Shown: piece after piece, positions 37,167-46,074 of the stretch
How the letters are laid out: each line of letters opens with the position of its first letter
Numbering within the stretch: the stretch's first letter is position 1
Assembly (NCBI RefSeq): GCF_004354915.1
Contig: NZ_SMSI01000001.1
Coordinates: 434,001-498,000, forward strand
Source of the DNA: Pseudohoeflea suaedae
GTDB taxonomy: Bacteria > Pseudomonadota > Alphaproteobacteria > Rhizobiales > Rhizobiaceae
Direction of reading: 5' to 3'
Length of the DNA: 64,000 bases
The notes under the pieces: model-generated
What the model saw: the letters and a program-made list of their open reading frames with translations, nothing else
Database searches by the model: none
What the model was told of the DNA's origin: nothing
Program-made: the position numbers and the translations under genes

Positions 37167-38501
37167 CTAGCGTTCGGGCACCTTCCATTCCGGCTCCGGA
37201 GCCTTTCGCCGTCTGAGCCTCAGCATGAGCCCGACAGCCACGCCTGCGCCGATTGCGATCGTCAGGTCGGCGAGAACCGTCAGCAGCAACGTCATCACGA
37301 GCAGGAAGATATCCGCGCGATCACCCCTGAACCGCTCCCTCAGGTGCTGGGGTTCGGCCATGTTCCAGGCGGTGAGAACGAGAACGGCGGAGAGAGCGGG
37401 AAGTGCCAGCATGCCCGCCAGAGGAGCGGCCAGCATCATGAACCCGAGAAGAAACAGGGAATGCGCAATGCCGGAGACAGGCGTTTTAGCCCCGGCGCGG
37501 ATATTCGTCGCGGTCCGCGCGATCGCGCCCGTGGCGGGAAGTCCGCCGAAGACGGCGGAGATGCAGTTTGCCAGTCCCTGGGCGGTAAGTTCGGTATTGG
37601 AGCGATGCGCCGTCCCCGCCATCCGGTCGGCCACGAGCGCGGAAAGCAGGGATTCGATGCCCGCCAGAAAAGCGATGATGATGGCCGAGGGAAGCAGCGT
37701 ATGGAGCGTGTCGAGATCGACCGCCGGCAGGGAAGGGGTGGGCAGTGCCGAGGCTATGCCGCCGAAGCGGCTGGCGATGGTATCCACATCCAGCCCGAGA
37801 AGTGGCACCGCTGCGGAAGTGAGCGCCACGGCGACCAGCAGTCCGGGCAGTTTCGGCGCGGCCTTCCTGAACACGACGATCAGCAACAGCGTCAGGAGGG
37901 CGATCACGGTGCTTGCTGCAGACCAGGTGCCGTGCGCCTGCCACAGGGCCGCAAGTTTGGGAATGAAATCAGCGGGCAGTTTGCCGGCGTCGATGCCGAA
38001 GAAATCGGAGATCTGGCTCGTGGCGATGATGACCGCGATCCCGATGGTGAAGCCGTTGATCACCGGCTCGGGCACATGCCGGATCAAGCGTCCGGCCTTC
38101 AGAAAGCCGGCGACGATCAGGATGACGCCGGCCATGAGCGTGGCCACCAGCAATCCGTCATAGCCGTGGCGGGCGATCACGTCGTAGACGACGACAATGA
38201 AGGCGCCGGTGGGGCCGCCGATCTGGATGCGCGAGCCGCCGAATGCGGAGATCGCCAGTCCGGCCACGATGGCCGTCACCAGCCCGGCGCCCGGCTCCGC
38301 GCCGGAGGCGATCGCGATTGCCATGGCCAGCGGCAGCGCCACCATGGCGACCGTCAGCCCGGCCATGAGGTCTGAGCCGAAAGTCGGAAGATTGTAGTCG
38401 GAAAGCGTGGTCAGGATCTTTGGGTGAAAGACCCGGTCGCGGACATTCCCGTCCGCGGCTGCCTGGCTTTCCGCCGCCTCATTGCCGGTGTTCTCACTCA
38501 T
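37167..38501 (-). CDS. SulP-family anion transporter lacking a STAS domain
   Basis: A 444-aa transporter of the SulP/SLC26 family, which move sulfate, bicarbonate or dicarboxylates. The transmembrane core is complete: LMAGLTVAMVALPLAMAIAIASGAEP, RIQIGGPTGAFIV, and about 12-14 helices. The protein stops about 17 residues after the last helix (RLRRRKAPEPEWKVPER), so the ~120-residue cytoplasmic STAS domain found in most bacterial SulP proteins is absent, without sign of a frameshift. ATG 38501 was chosen over 38513. It follows the YiiX-like gene by 51 bases on the same strand. Confidence 0.88.
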   Translation of the reverse strand: MSENTGNEAAESQAAADGNVRDRVFHPKILTTLSDYNLPTFGSDLMAGLTVAMVALPLAMAIAIASGAEPGAGLVTAIVAGLAISAFGGSRIQIGGPTGAFIVVVYDVIARHGYDGLLVATLMAGVILIVAGFLKAGRLIRHVPEPVINGFTIGIAVIIATSQISDFFGIDAGKLPADFIPKLAALWQAHGTWSAASTVIALLTLLLIVVFRKAAPKLPGLLVAVALTSAAVPLLGLDVDTIASRFGGIASALPTPSLPAVDLDTLHTLLPSAIIIAFLAGIESLLSALVADRMAGTAHRSNTELTAQGLANCISAVFGGLPATGAIARTATNIRAGAKTPVSGIAHSLFLLGFMMLAAPLAGMLALPALSAVLVLTAWNMAEPQHLRERFRGDRADIFLLVMTLLLTVLADLTIAIGAGVAVGLMLRLRRRKAPEPEWKVPER

Positions 38502-38552
38502 GGCGATCCGCATCTCCTCGCCATCTGTGATGCGCCGCCCCTGCGGGGCTTG

Positions 38553-39389
38553 TCAATCTCCCGCCTTGCCGGTCTCGATCGTCCTGTTTTGCGGCACGCC
38601 CGCCGGACCCCACTCGATTTCCTTGTAGTCGAAGCCGAACTCGATGGTCGGCTTGACGATGCGGAAATAGGGCGAAAGGTCGAAATCGCGCGGCGTGAAC
38701 AGCGAATAGTGGCGGATGTGCAGGATCTCGCGTCGCGAGTGATCGGAAGTCGCCGCGGCCCGGCCGGGCGCTCGCGTGATTTCCGGCAGGATGGGGTAGT
38801 TCACGCTCTGGAAGGCCTGCGCGATCAGCGACGAGCAGATCGCCCGCGTGGGATCGCCCGAGCCGAGGGCCAGCATCCGCCTGCGCCATGCGACGGGGAC
38901 GGGTGGCGCCGACCAGGTGTAGCGGATCAGGTCGAGAATGTTCTTCAGATCGTATTTGAGGCCCAGCTTGCCGATCATGAACCGGACCACCTGGTCGCGG
39001 TCCTCCTGCGTCAGGCCGACGGGTCGGCAGATCCGGGTATTGTAGGTCTCGTATTTGGAAAGCGGAACGGCGATGCAGCCCTGCCCGAGATTGACCTCGA
39101 CAAGGCTCGGCCGGTCATTGCGATCGTCGCCTTCTTCATCCAGCGCGTCGCCGACATAGAGGGCGGAATGCGAGAATGTCGACTGGGTAAGGTATTTGAT
39201 GGTCTTGGAGATGCGGCGGTTGCCTTCGACAAGCAGCACGTCGCCGGGCCGGAGCGTGCGGCGCAGCGTATCGGGATCGGAGGGCGTGTAGGGCTCGTAG
39301 CCGGAGGTCGGTTCGTCGAGCCAGTTGGCCAGCTTGTGACCGATCCAGTCGAGGACCGTCCCGCCACCTGTTTTCATCTCGTCGGTCAT
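38553..39389 (-). CDS. YiiX/YebB-like permuted papain-fold hydrolase
   Basis: A 278-aa protein with the circularly permuted NlpC/P60 arrangement, in which the His motif precedes the Cys motif: LRPGDVLLVEGN, then FSHSALYVGD (the His), then AICSSLIAQAFQ (the Cys). It has no clear signal peptide. Members of this family include lipid- or amide-hydrolysing enzymes. The substrate is unknown. It probably forms a unit with the SulP gene downstream, and it diverges from mbfA, with the Irr box between them. Confidence 0.82.
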   Translation of the reverse strand: MTDEMKTGGGTVLDWIGHKLANWLDEPTSGYEPYTPSDPDTLRRTLRPGDVLLVEGNRRISKTIKYLTQSTFSHSALYVGDALDEEGDDRNDRPSLVEVNLGQGCIAVPLSKYETYNTRICRPVGLTQEDRDQVVRFMIGKLGLKYDLKNILDLIRYTWSAPPVPVAWRRRMLALGSGDPTRAICSSLIAQAFQSVNYPILPEITRAPGRAAATSDHSRREILHIRHYSLFTPRDFDLSPYFRIVKPTIEFGFDYKEIEWGPAGVPQNRTIETGKAGD

Positions 39390-39482
39390 GCTGTGTCATC
39401 GCAGTCAAGCCTGTCTGTTTCAAGACGCCATCCCTGCGAATGCGCCGCCATCCATATTGACGTCCGGCGCGAACGATCCTAC

Positions 39483-39499
39483 TTTAGAATTATTCTAAA
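39483..39499 (+). promoter_or_regulatory. Iron control element (Irr box) upstream of mbfA
   Basis: TTTAGAATTATTCTAAA is a 17-base palindrome that matches the Irr-binding iron control element consensus at every defined base. It lies only 12 bases before the mbfA ATG, so Irr bound there would block transcription, as expected for an iron-storage or export gene under low iron. Confidence 0.85.
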
Positions 39500-39511
39500 A
39501 AGGTGCTCCAA

Positions 39512-40495
39512 ATGTTCGCTCCCCTTTTCAGTTTCGGCAAACGATCCTTCGAAACGCTGTCTGAGCAGGAAGTGCTGGCTCTGGCCATCTCGTCCGAGGA
39601 GGACGATGCCCGGATTTATCTCGCCTATGCCGGCATGCTGCGTGACGATTTTCCGCATTCCGCCAGGATCTTCGACGACATGGCCGAGGAGGAAAACACC
39701 CATCGGGCGCGGCTGATCGAACTGCATCAGAAGAAGTTCGGCGACCGCATTCCGCTGATACGCCGCGAGCATGTGCGCGGATATTACGATCGCAAGCCCG
39801 ACTGGCTGGCGCGCAACCTGCCGCTCGACCGTATCCGTGCGGAAGCCGAGAACATGGAAAGCCAGGCGCACCGCTTCTATCTGGCGGCTGCCGCACGGTC
39901 GTCCGATGCCGAGACCCGCAAGCTGCTCGGCGATCTCGCGGTGCAGGAAAAGGCGCATGAATCGCTCGCCCGACGGCTCGCCGAAACCCACGCGCCGGAG
40001 GATGTCGCGCGAGAGGAAGAATCGACCGAGCGCAAACGCTTCATCCTCACCTATGTCCAGCCCGGGCTCGCCGGCCTGATGGACGGCTCGGTTTCGACGC
40101 TCGCGCCGATCTTTGCGACCGCATTTGCCACGCAGGACACGGCGACGACCTTCATCGTCGGTCTTTCGGCATCGGTGGGCGCGGGTATATCCATGGGGTT
40201 CACCGAAGCCGCCCATGATGACGGCGTGCTTTCCGGAAGAGGCTCTCCCGTCAAGCGCGGGCTCGCCTCGGGTATCATGACCACCATTGGCGGCCTGGGT
40301 CATGCCTTGCCCTATCTGATACCCCATTTCGGCACGGCAACGACTGTCGCCATTGCCGTCGTCTTCGTGGAATTGTGGGCCATCGCCTGGATCCAGAATC
40401 ACTGGATGGAAACGCCCTGGAGCCGGGCCATCATTCAGGTGGTGCTGGGCGGCGCGCTGGTTTTCGCCGCGGGCATGCTGATCGGCAGCGTCTGA
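39512..40495 (+). CDS. mbfA: Membrane-bound ferritin MbfA
   Basis: A 327-aa protein with an N-terminal ferritin-like (Er/rubrerythrin) di-iron domain (EEDDARIYLAYAGML; EEENTHRARLIELHQ; AENMESQAHRFYLAAA; VQEKAHESLARRL) and a C-terminal VIT1-type transmembrane domain (QPGLAGLMDGSVSTLAPIFATAF; GLSASVGAGISMGFTEAAHDD; three further helices). Family knowledge: in Agrobacterium and Bradyrhizobium, MbfA exports iron and protects against iron and peroxide stress under Irr control. ATG 39512 was chosen over GTG 39503. It faces an ICE and diverges from the YiiX-like gene. Confidence 0.93.
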   Translation: MFAPLFSFGKRSFETLSEQEVLALAISSEEDDARIYLAYAGMLRDDFPHSARIFDDMAEEENTHRARLIELHQKKFGDRIPLIRREHVRGYYDRKPDWLARNLPLDRIRAEAENMESQAHRFYLAAAARSSDAETRKLLGDLAVQEKAHESLARRLAETHAPEDVAREEESTERKRFILTYVQPGLAGLMDGSVSTLAPIFATAFATQDTATTFIVGLSASVGAGISMGFTEAAHDDGVLSGRGSPVKRGLASGIMTTIGGLGHALPYLIPHFGTATTVAIAVVFVELWAIAWIQNHWMETPWSRAIIQVVLGGALVFAAGMLIGSV

Positions 40496-40538
40496 GGTCG
40501 CGGAATTTCCGGACCTAAGGCGTGCAGCCTGACGGCTC

Positions 40539-41183
40539 TTACTCGACCGAGCCCACCAGCAGGTCCGTGCCGTTCTCGATGGTGACCCAGCGGCCGGAAT
40601 TTTCCGACGACTGACGCTTGAGATAGCGGTAGGGCGTATCGGTCCAGGCGAGAACCTGCTCCTGCAGATTGTCGAGGACATAGTCACCTTCGGCGGTCCG
40701 GAGCGTCAGCACGGCATGGCCTTCGCCATCCGGCTTGCGAACGACGGTGATCAGCAGATCGCCGGCCGAGAAACCGCGCTCGATGAGCATGTGACGCTTG
40801 AGGAGCGCATAGTCCTCGCAGTCTCCGGCAATATCGGGGTAGGCCCAGACTTCTTCCTGGCCGTAGATCTCCATGTCGGTCATTGGCATGATGGAGAAGT
40901 TGACGGCCTCGTTGACCTCGTGGACGACCTTCCAGCCGTAATCGGTCACCCGCGGCGGAGCCGCCGGGCTGGAAACCGGGCCGCATTCCGAGCGGTAGGA
41001 CCTGCAGAATTCATAGTGACCGATCGGCTGGGAGGTGATGCGGCCGGTCTTCATGGAAATCGTTTTCGCGGGGATCTCGGGCGCGGCGGAATCCGAAAGG
41101 GCAGGCGCAGAGGCTGCCTGGTTGGCTGCAGCGCCGGCCAGTACGCCGATGGCAAGAACCATCGTCCGGTGAAGGCTCATCAT
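40539..41183 (-). CDS. Bacterial transglutaminase-like cysteine peptidase (BTLCP)
   Basis: A 214-aa exported protein with a signal peptide (about residues 1-26, VLAGAAANQAASA-). The catalytic triad is C122 (AGDCEDYALLKR), H156 (GEGHAVLTL) and D171 (YVLDNL), as in the BTLCP/LapG-type family. LapG-like members cut large adhesins, but no adhesin or LapD-like gene is in the window. Two other cysteines (C60, C67) could form a disulfide. It converges with mbfA, 43 bases between the stops. Confidence 0.88.
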   Translation of the reverse strand: MMSLHRTMVLAIGVLAGAAANQAASAPALSDSAAPEIPAKTISMKTGRITSQPIGHYEFCRSYRSECGPVSSPAAPPRVTDYGWKVVHEVNEAVNFSIMPMTDMEIYGQEEVWAYPDIAGDCEDYALLKRHMLIERGFSAGDLLITVVRKPDGEGHAVLTLRTAEGDYVLDNLQEQVLAWTDTPYRYLKRQSSENSGRWVTIENGTDLLVGSVE

Positions 41184-41365
41184 GCTTTGGTTCCCCGTCC
41201 TACCCATGCCCGATAGTTAACAAAGGGTAAATACGGGGAAGCGGAACTGTCAATTCCGCCTTCCGCTTAGAATGGGAATATGGTTACCGCCGAGGGGCGA
41301 GTGCGGAGATTAAGTCACACATCGGGGTGTTTCCGGGGCGGAAACGCCGCGTCGAAACCCCGGGA

Positions 41366-42163
41366 TCAAGCCGCGTCGGCGATCCTGTCGACAGCGGCGA
41401 GAATGCGCTGAATGTCCTCGGTACGCGAGAGGCGGTGGTCGCCATCGCGAATGAGCTGCACGTCGACATTGGTCGAGGGCAGGTGCTCGACGAGCCTGAG
41501 TGCGTGCTGCCACGGCACATCCGGATCTTCCATCCCCTGTATGATCGTCACCGGCGCGTCGACCTCGATGATGCCGTCGAGAACCCGGTTGGCGCGTCCG
41601 TCGTCGAAAAGCGCCTTGGTGAACACGTTGGGATCGGGGCCGTAGGGCGTGGGCTCCTCGAAATAGCCCCGGGTTTCAAGCGACCGGCGCTCTTCCGCGG
41701 ACAGCTCCGGTTCCATCAGTTCGTGGGTGAAGTCCGGAGCCGGAGCGATCAGCACCATGCCGGCGATGCGGTCGGCCTGTCCGCGCTTCTTTAGCTCCTG
41801 CGCCATGCGAAGCGCGATCCATCCGCCCATCGATGAGCCGACGAGGATCTGCGGGGTCTCGGCAAAGCGGTCGAACACCGCGAGACTTTCCTCGAGCCAG
41901 CGCGAGATGGTTCCGTCGGTGAAGGCGCCGCCCGATGCGCCGTGGCCCGAATAGTCGAAGCGGATACTGGAGGCGGCCCTCGAGCCTTGATGGACGCAGA
42001 TCGCCTCGGCCTTGCTGCCAGTCATGTCGGAGCGATAACCGCCGAGCCAGACCGTTCCCGGACGTCCGACCGACGTCGCCGGACGGATCAGCGCGGCGAT
42101 CTCGCGCGCCTGTCCGTTTTCGCCGACCGTGATGCGTTTCTCTTGGACATCGCTCATTGTCAT
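41366..42163 (-). CDS. Alpha/beta hydrolase
   Basis: A 265-aa serine hydrolase. The nucleophile elbow is GSSMGG and the strand before it is QILVG. The oxyanion region (TVWLGGYRSDMTGSKA) and the FDYSGHGASGG loop are typical of the ABHD10/palmitoyl-thioesterase-like group found beside infC in many Rhizobiales. The acid and the His are in GMEDPDVPWQHA and RDGDHRLS. The natural substrate is unknown. It diverges from infC. Confidence 0.85.
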   Translation of the reverse strand: MTMSDVQEKRITVGENGQAREIAALIRPATSVGRPGTVWLGGYRSDMTGSKAEAICVHQGSRAASSIRFDYSGHGASGGAFTDGTISRWLEESLAVFDRFAETPQILVGSSMGGWIALRMAQELKKRGQADRIAGMVLIAPAPDFTHELMEPELSAEERRSLETRGYFEEPTPYGPDPNVFTKALFDDGRANRVLDGIIEVDAPVTIIQGMEDPDVPWQHALRLVEHLPSTNVDVQLIRDGDHRLSRTEDIQRILAAVDRIADAA

Positions 42164-42271
42164 TACGCTTTTTGCTCCCTATCTCTCGTCCCGGCGGTGC
42201 CGTGTCGGTGCGGCTCTCGGATGTCCGTCCCCGGCGTTCTCACGGCGCAGACGCGACTTTTGACAGTCTCT

Positions 42272-42299
42272 TTGCGTGGCAGGTGATTTTTCCACGCAA
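42272..42299 (+). promoter_or_regulatory. Inverted repeat between the hydrolase and infC
   Basis: TTGCGTGG (42272-42279) is perfectly repeated as CCACGCAA (42292-42299), with a 12-base spacer. The site lies between two divergent genes, about 110 bases before infC and 110 bases from the hydrolase. It could be an operator or an RNA hairpin; I cannot name a binding protein. Confidence 0.35.
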
Positions 42300-42408
42300 C
42301 CATGCTATTGACACCGGCGTTGTCTTGTAGACATGGCAGACGGAAGCCCGCAAAGGGGCCGACCGCTGTCAAACACGCGTCCGATCAATAGTCCAGGAGA
42401 CCAGAGCC

Positions 42409-42945
42409 ATTCGCAGACCTTTCAGAGCGCCCCCTACCACGAATGACGGGCCGCGCGCCAACAGAGATATTCGTGCCCCCAAGGTTCAGCTTATCGACGC
42501 AGAAGGCCAGAACCGCGGCATAATCCCGACCACCGAGGCACTTGACCTCGCGGAGGAAGCGGGACTCGATCTCGTCGAGATCAATTCCAATGGCGAGGTG
42601 CCGGTTTGCAAGCTCGTCGATCTGGGCAAGCTGAAATATCAGTCCCAGAAGAAGGCCTCCGAGGCCCGCAAGAAGCAGAAGACCGTCGAGGTCAAGGAAA
42701 TCAAGATGCGTCCGAACATCGACACCCATGACTATGAGGTGAAGATGAAGGCGATGCGACGGTTCTTCGACGACGGTGACAAGGTGAAGGTCACCCTTCG
42801 CTTCCGCGGCCGCGAAATGGCCCACCAGGAACTCGGCATGCAGCTCTTGCAGAGGGTGAAGGTTGAAACCGAGGAAATCGCCAAGGTGGAAGCCGAGCCG
42901 AAGCTCGAAGGCCGCCAGATGATGATGGTCCTGGCGCCGCGCTGA
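42409..42945 (+). CDS. infC: Translation initiation factor IF-3
   Basis: It binds the 30S subunit, checks the start codon-anticodon pair and blocks premature 50S joining (178 aa). No ATG, GTG or TTG gives a full-length product. In frame, ATT at 42409 follows AGGAGA at 42395-42400 and yields the family N-terminus RRPFRAPP, then [18 protein letters not shown]. An AUU start is the known device for IF-3 autoregulation. The core segments [20 protein letters not shown] and [16 protein letters not shown] are intact. A terminator follows. Confidence 0.96.
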   Translation: MRRPFRAPPTTNDGPRANRDIRAPKVQLIDAEGQNRGIIPTTEALDLAEEAGLDLVEINSNGEVPVCKLVDLGKLKYQSQKKASEARKKQKTVEVKEIKMRPNIDTHDYEVKMKAMRRFFDDGDKVKVTLRFRGREMAHQELGMQLLQRVKVETEEIAKVEAEPKLEGRQMMMVLAPR

Positions 42946-43006
42946 GGCTCTGACCGCGACAAGGATGCGGGGCCCGGTTCAGATCCACTCGCCCCCTACC
43001 GATGAA

Positions 43007-43036
43007 AGACCGCATTCATTGCGGTCTTTTTCTTTT
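43007..43036 (+). terminator. Intrinsic terminator of infC
   Basis: AGACCGC pairs with GCGGTCT around ATTCATT and is followed by TTTTTCTTTTT. It is strong and separates infC from rpmI-rplT, which has its own promoter. Confidence 0.88.
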
Positions 43037-43081
43037 TGTGCGCAGCGGATGATAACGGTTTCTCCGCTTGCCCTTTCGCCC

Positions 43082-43110
43082 TTGCATCCTGGGCGCCTTC
43101 ACTCTATAAG
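43082..43110 (+). promoter_or_regulatory. rpmI-rplT promoter
   Basis: TTGCAT (43082-43087) and TATAAG (43105-43110) have a 17-base spacer. Transcription would begin near 43117, giving a ~130-base leader before rpmI. The leader contains the hairpin GACGGT/ACCGTC (43161-43179), a possible site for control by L20; the regulatory role is inference. Confidence 0.6.
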
Positions 43111-43249
43111 GCCGCGTCCGAACCGTCCGGCAGGGCATGCCGAGGCGGTTCTACACGCTTGACGGTCTCTTCAACCGTCTCAATCGAACAACAAGGGCTG
43201 TCGCTTACCCGCGAGGGAGAAGCGATCAATGCCTGCAAGGAGTAGCGAA

Positions 43250-43450
43250 ATGCCCAAGATGAAGACGAAATCGTCTGCCAAGAAGCGGTTCAAGATCACC
43301 GCGACCGGCAAGGTCAAGTCGGCTCAGGCCGGCAAGCGCCACGGCATGATCAAGCGGTCCAACAAGTTCATCCGCGACGCCCGCGGCACCATGGTTCTTT
43401 CGGAGCCGGATGCCAGGATCGTCAAGAAGTTCCTGCCCAACGGGCTTTGA
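43250..43450 (+). CDS. rpmI: 50S ribosomal protein L35
   Basis: A small, very basic ribosomal protein (66 aa). ATG 43250 follows AAGGAG by 8 bases. Family sequence: [22 protein letters not shown], then [19 protein letters not shown]. It is co-transcribed with rplT, 30 bases downstream. Confidence 0.98.
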   Translation: MPKMKTKSSAKKRFKITATGKVKSAQAGKRHGMIKRSNKFIRDARGTMVLSEPDARIVKKFLPNGL

Positions 43451-43480
43451 GAACCGGACCCAATCTAAGGAGATCATGAC

Positions 43481-43885
43481 ATGGCACGCGTAAAACGGGG
43501 CGTTACCGCCCACGCCAAGCACAAGAAGGTCCTCAAGAAAGCCAAGGGCTTCTACGGACGTCGCAAGAACACCATCCGCACGGCCAAGGCCGCTGTCGAC
43601 CGCTCGATGCAGTACGCCTATCGCGACCGCAAGGCGCGCAAGCGGAATTTCCGGGCGCTCTGGATCCAGCGTATCAACGCTGCCGTCCGCGAGCATGGCC
43701 TGACCTACGGCCGCTTCATCGATGGCCTCGGCAAGGCCGGTATCGAGATCGACCGCAAGGTTCTCTCGGACATGGCTATCCATGAGCCGGCAGCATTCGC
43801 CGCTCTGGTCGCGGCTTCCAAGAAGGCTCTCGAGTACCTCAAGGAAACCGGTACGCCGAACGAGTTTGAAGGCGCGGTTCAATAA
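43481..43885 (+). CDS. rplT: 50S ribosomal protein L20
   Basis: A 134-aa basic protein that binds 23S rRNA early in assembly and, in several bacteria, represses its own operon. Family sequence: [34 protein letters not shown], and [26 protein letters not shown] precedes the ATG. A terminator-like hairpin follows. Confidence 0.98.
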   Translation: MARVKRGVTAHAKHKKVLKKAKGFYGRRKNTIRTAKAAVDRSMQYAYRDRKARKRNFRALWIQRINAAVREHGLTYGRFIDGLGKAGIEIDRKVLSDMAIHEPAAFAALVAASKKALEYLKETGTPNEFEGAVQ

Positions 43886-43924
43886 GCCGGCGCTTTCCCT
43901 GAGGCATAAAATCTGACCATTTGG

Positions 43925-43966
43925 GATCCCGCGGCGGCCTGGGCTGACGCGGGATCTTTTCGTTTT
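43925..43966 (+). terminator. Intrinsic terminator after rplT
   Basis: GATCCCGC (43925-43932) pairs with GCGGGATC (43949-43956) and runs into TTTTCGTTTT. It ends just before the kinase-like gene, so that gene and pheST depend on read-through or a promoter inside it. Confidence 0.75.
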
Positions 43967-43988
43967 GGACACCTTCGTAACGGACACG

Positions 43989-44930
43989 ATGGACGACACG
44001 GCAAACATACCGGAGAACGACCTGGCGTCGGATGCGCTGGCTCTGCTGATGCAGGTGCTGACGGCCGACGACGGCAAGCGCGTCGTCCGGGTCGTGTTGC
44101 CGGGAGCGACCGGTTCCGCCGCCCCGAACGACGCAAGCGAGGGGGTTTTCTGGGTCAAGCGGTTCGGCATCGAACGGGTTCGCCTTGTCCAGCGCGCGCA
44201 CGCAGCCCTCAGCCCGCTGATCCCCGTTGCCGCGTTGCGCTCGGCCGCGCTTGCCGATCCCGCAGCTCAGCTCGAGCGCGAGCAGCGCAAGCTTGAAGCC
44301 TTTGCGTCAGCGGGCATTCCCGTTCCGCGCATCGTTCTGAAAGGTGACCGGGCGCTGGTCTTTTCCGACACCGGCGCGGATGTACAGAAGCGCCTTCGGG
44401 CGCTGGTGGAAGCCGGCGAAACGGAACTTGCCGAGGAACTGATCCTGCGTATCGCGTCCTCTCTCGGCGCGGTCCATGCCGCCGGTCTGTGTCACGGACG
44501 GCCGCATCCGCGCGACATGTTCGTCGCCGGGAACGGCCGGATCGGCTTTTACGATTTCGAGGAAGAGCCGGAAGCACGCATGCCGCTTGCCGATGCTCAG
44601 GCCCGCGACGTCTGGCTTCTCTTCATGCAGATCTGTGCCGACCCGCCGAAGCCGGAGACGCCCGAAAGAGCGCTCGCCGCTTACCGCGCCGCTGCACCCT
44701 TGGGCGTGTTGCCGCGGGTCGGGCCGATCATCGCGCCGGTCAAGCCGTTTTTACCGCTGGTGGGGCTTTTCAAGCATCGCGGGCTCGGTAAGGACGGCAA
44801 GCGGTTTCTCAACGCAACACGATTTCTCTCCGATGCCTTGCAACATGGCGCCGGCAAGGGCAGTGAAGAGGCGCCCGCTCGACCGGAGCTGCGAGGCGCA
44901 TCGACAATGAACAAAGCCGGAAAGGGCTGA
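43989..44930 (+). CDS. Kinase-like protein with altered catalytic loop
   Basis: A 313-aa protein with a lipopolysaccharide-kinase/Bud32-like fold. A beta3 lysine candidate is K57 in FWVKRFG, a Glu helix follows ([18 protein letters not shown]), and the catalytic region reads [10 protein letters not shown] (169-178) and FYDFEEEP. Against the usual HGDLHPGN and DFD/DFG, the catalytic Asp is Arg171 and the Asn is Asp176; the metal-binding Asp189 is kept. The function is unknown. It could be a pseudokinase or use Asp176 instead. It ends 7 bases before pheS, so the genes look coupled. The start may be TTG 43965; ATG 43989 was preferred. Confidence 0.72.
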   Translation: MDDTANIPENDLASDALALLMQVLTADDGKRVVRVVLPGATGSAAPNDASEGVFWVKRFGIERVRLVQRAHAALSPLIPVAALRSAALADPAAQLEREQRKLEAFASAGIPVPRIVLKGDRALVFSDTGADVQKRLRALVEAGETELAEELILRIASSLGAVHAAGLCHGRPHPRDMFVAGNGRIGFYDFEEEPEARMPLADAQARDVWLLFMQICADPPKPETPERALAAYRAAAPLGVLPRVGPIIAPVKPFLPLVGLFKHRGLGKDGKRFLNATRFLSDALQHGAGKGSEEAPARPELRGASTMNKAGKG

Positions 44931-44937
44931 TGAGACG

Positions 44938-46023
44938 ATGAGCGATCTGGAACAACTCGAAAAGGCCATCATGGCCGATATCGAAAATGCGAGCGATGAA
45001 GCGGCGATCGAGGCTGTCCGCGTCGGCGCGCTCGGCAAGAAGGGTTCGGTCTCGGAATTGCTCAAGGGCCTCGGCGGCATGAGCGCCGAGGAGCGTCAGA
45101 CGGCCGGTCCCGCGATCAACGGCCTGAAGGGGCGTGTGACGGATGCGATCTCGGCACGCAAGGTCGAGCTGAAGGACGCCGCCATCACCGCGCGCCTGGC
45201 GCGCGAGACCGTCGATATCTCGCTTCCCGTCCGCACCTCGCCGTCGGAACGTGGCCGCATTCATCCGATCAGCCAGGTCATCGACGAGATCACCGCCATC
45301 TTCGCCGACATGGGTTTCGCGGTTGCGGAAGGCCCGGATATCGAGACCGATTATTACAATTTCACCGCCCTCAACTTCCCCGAAGGCCATCCGGCGCGCG
45401 AGATGCACGACACCTTCTTCTTCCCGCCGGATGCCGACGGAAAGAGGAAACTGCTGCGCACGCACACCTCGCCGGTTCAGGTCCACACGATGGAGAGCCA
45501 GAAGCCGCCGATCCGCATCGTGATCCCGGGCAAGACCTATCGCCAGGATTCCGATGCGACCCATTCGCCGATGTTCCATCAGCTCGAAGGGCTCGTGATC
45601 GACGAGACCGCCAATGTCGGCAACATGATGTGGACGCTGCAGGAGTTCTGCAAGACCTTCTTCGAGGTGCCGTCGCTCAACATGCGCTTCCGTCCGTCCT
45701 TCTTCCCCTTCACCGAACCGAGCCTCGAGGTCGATATCCAGTGCGACCGCTCGAAGCCCGGCGAAGTGCGCTTCGGCGAGGGCAATGACTGGATGGAAAT
45801 TCTTGGCTGCGGCATGGTTCACCCCAATGTGCTCAAGGCCGGCGGGCTCGATCCCGACGTCTATCAGGGCTTTGCCTGGGGCATGGGGATCGACCGCATC
45901 GCCATGCTGAAATACGGCATGCCGGACCTGCGCGACTTCTTCGACGCCGACGTGCGCTGGATCGACCATTACGGCTTCCGCCCGCTCGACATCCCCACCC
46001 TGTTTGCGGGGCTGAGCGCGTGA
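44938..46023 (+). CDS. pheS: Phenylalanine-tRNA ligase alpha subunit
   Basis: The catalytic class II subunit of the alpha2-beta2 enzyme (361 aa). The N-terminal coiled coil is followed by motif 1 ([19 protein letters not shown]), motif 2 (SPVQVHTM through [29 protein letters not shown]) and motif 3 ([16 protein letters not shown]). It is followed 51 bases later by pheT. No leader peptide with phenylalanine codons is visible ahead of it, since the kinase-like gene abuts it. Confidence 0.98.
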   Translation: MSDLEQLEKAIMADIENASDEAAIEAVRVGALGKKGSVSELLKGLGGMSAEERQTAGPAINGLKGRVTDAISARKVELKDAAITARLARETVDISLPVRTSPSERGRIHPISQVIDEITAIFADMGFAVAEGPDIETDYYNFTALNFPEGHPAREMHDTFFFPPDADGKRKLLRTHTSPVQVHTMESQKPPIRIVIPGKTYRQDSDATHSPMFHQLEGLVIDETANVGNMMWTLQEFCKTFFEVPSLNMRFRPSFFPFTEPSLEVDIQCDRSKPGEVRFGEGNDWMEILGCGMVHPNVLKAGGLDPDVYQGFAWGMGIDRIAMLKYGMPDLRDFFDADVRWIDHYGFRPLDIPTLFAGLSA

Positions 46024-46074
46024 GCCGACACACAACGACATCCCGCCCTGTGGCTATGAACGGGAACAATTGAA

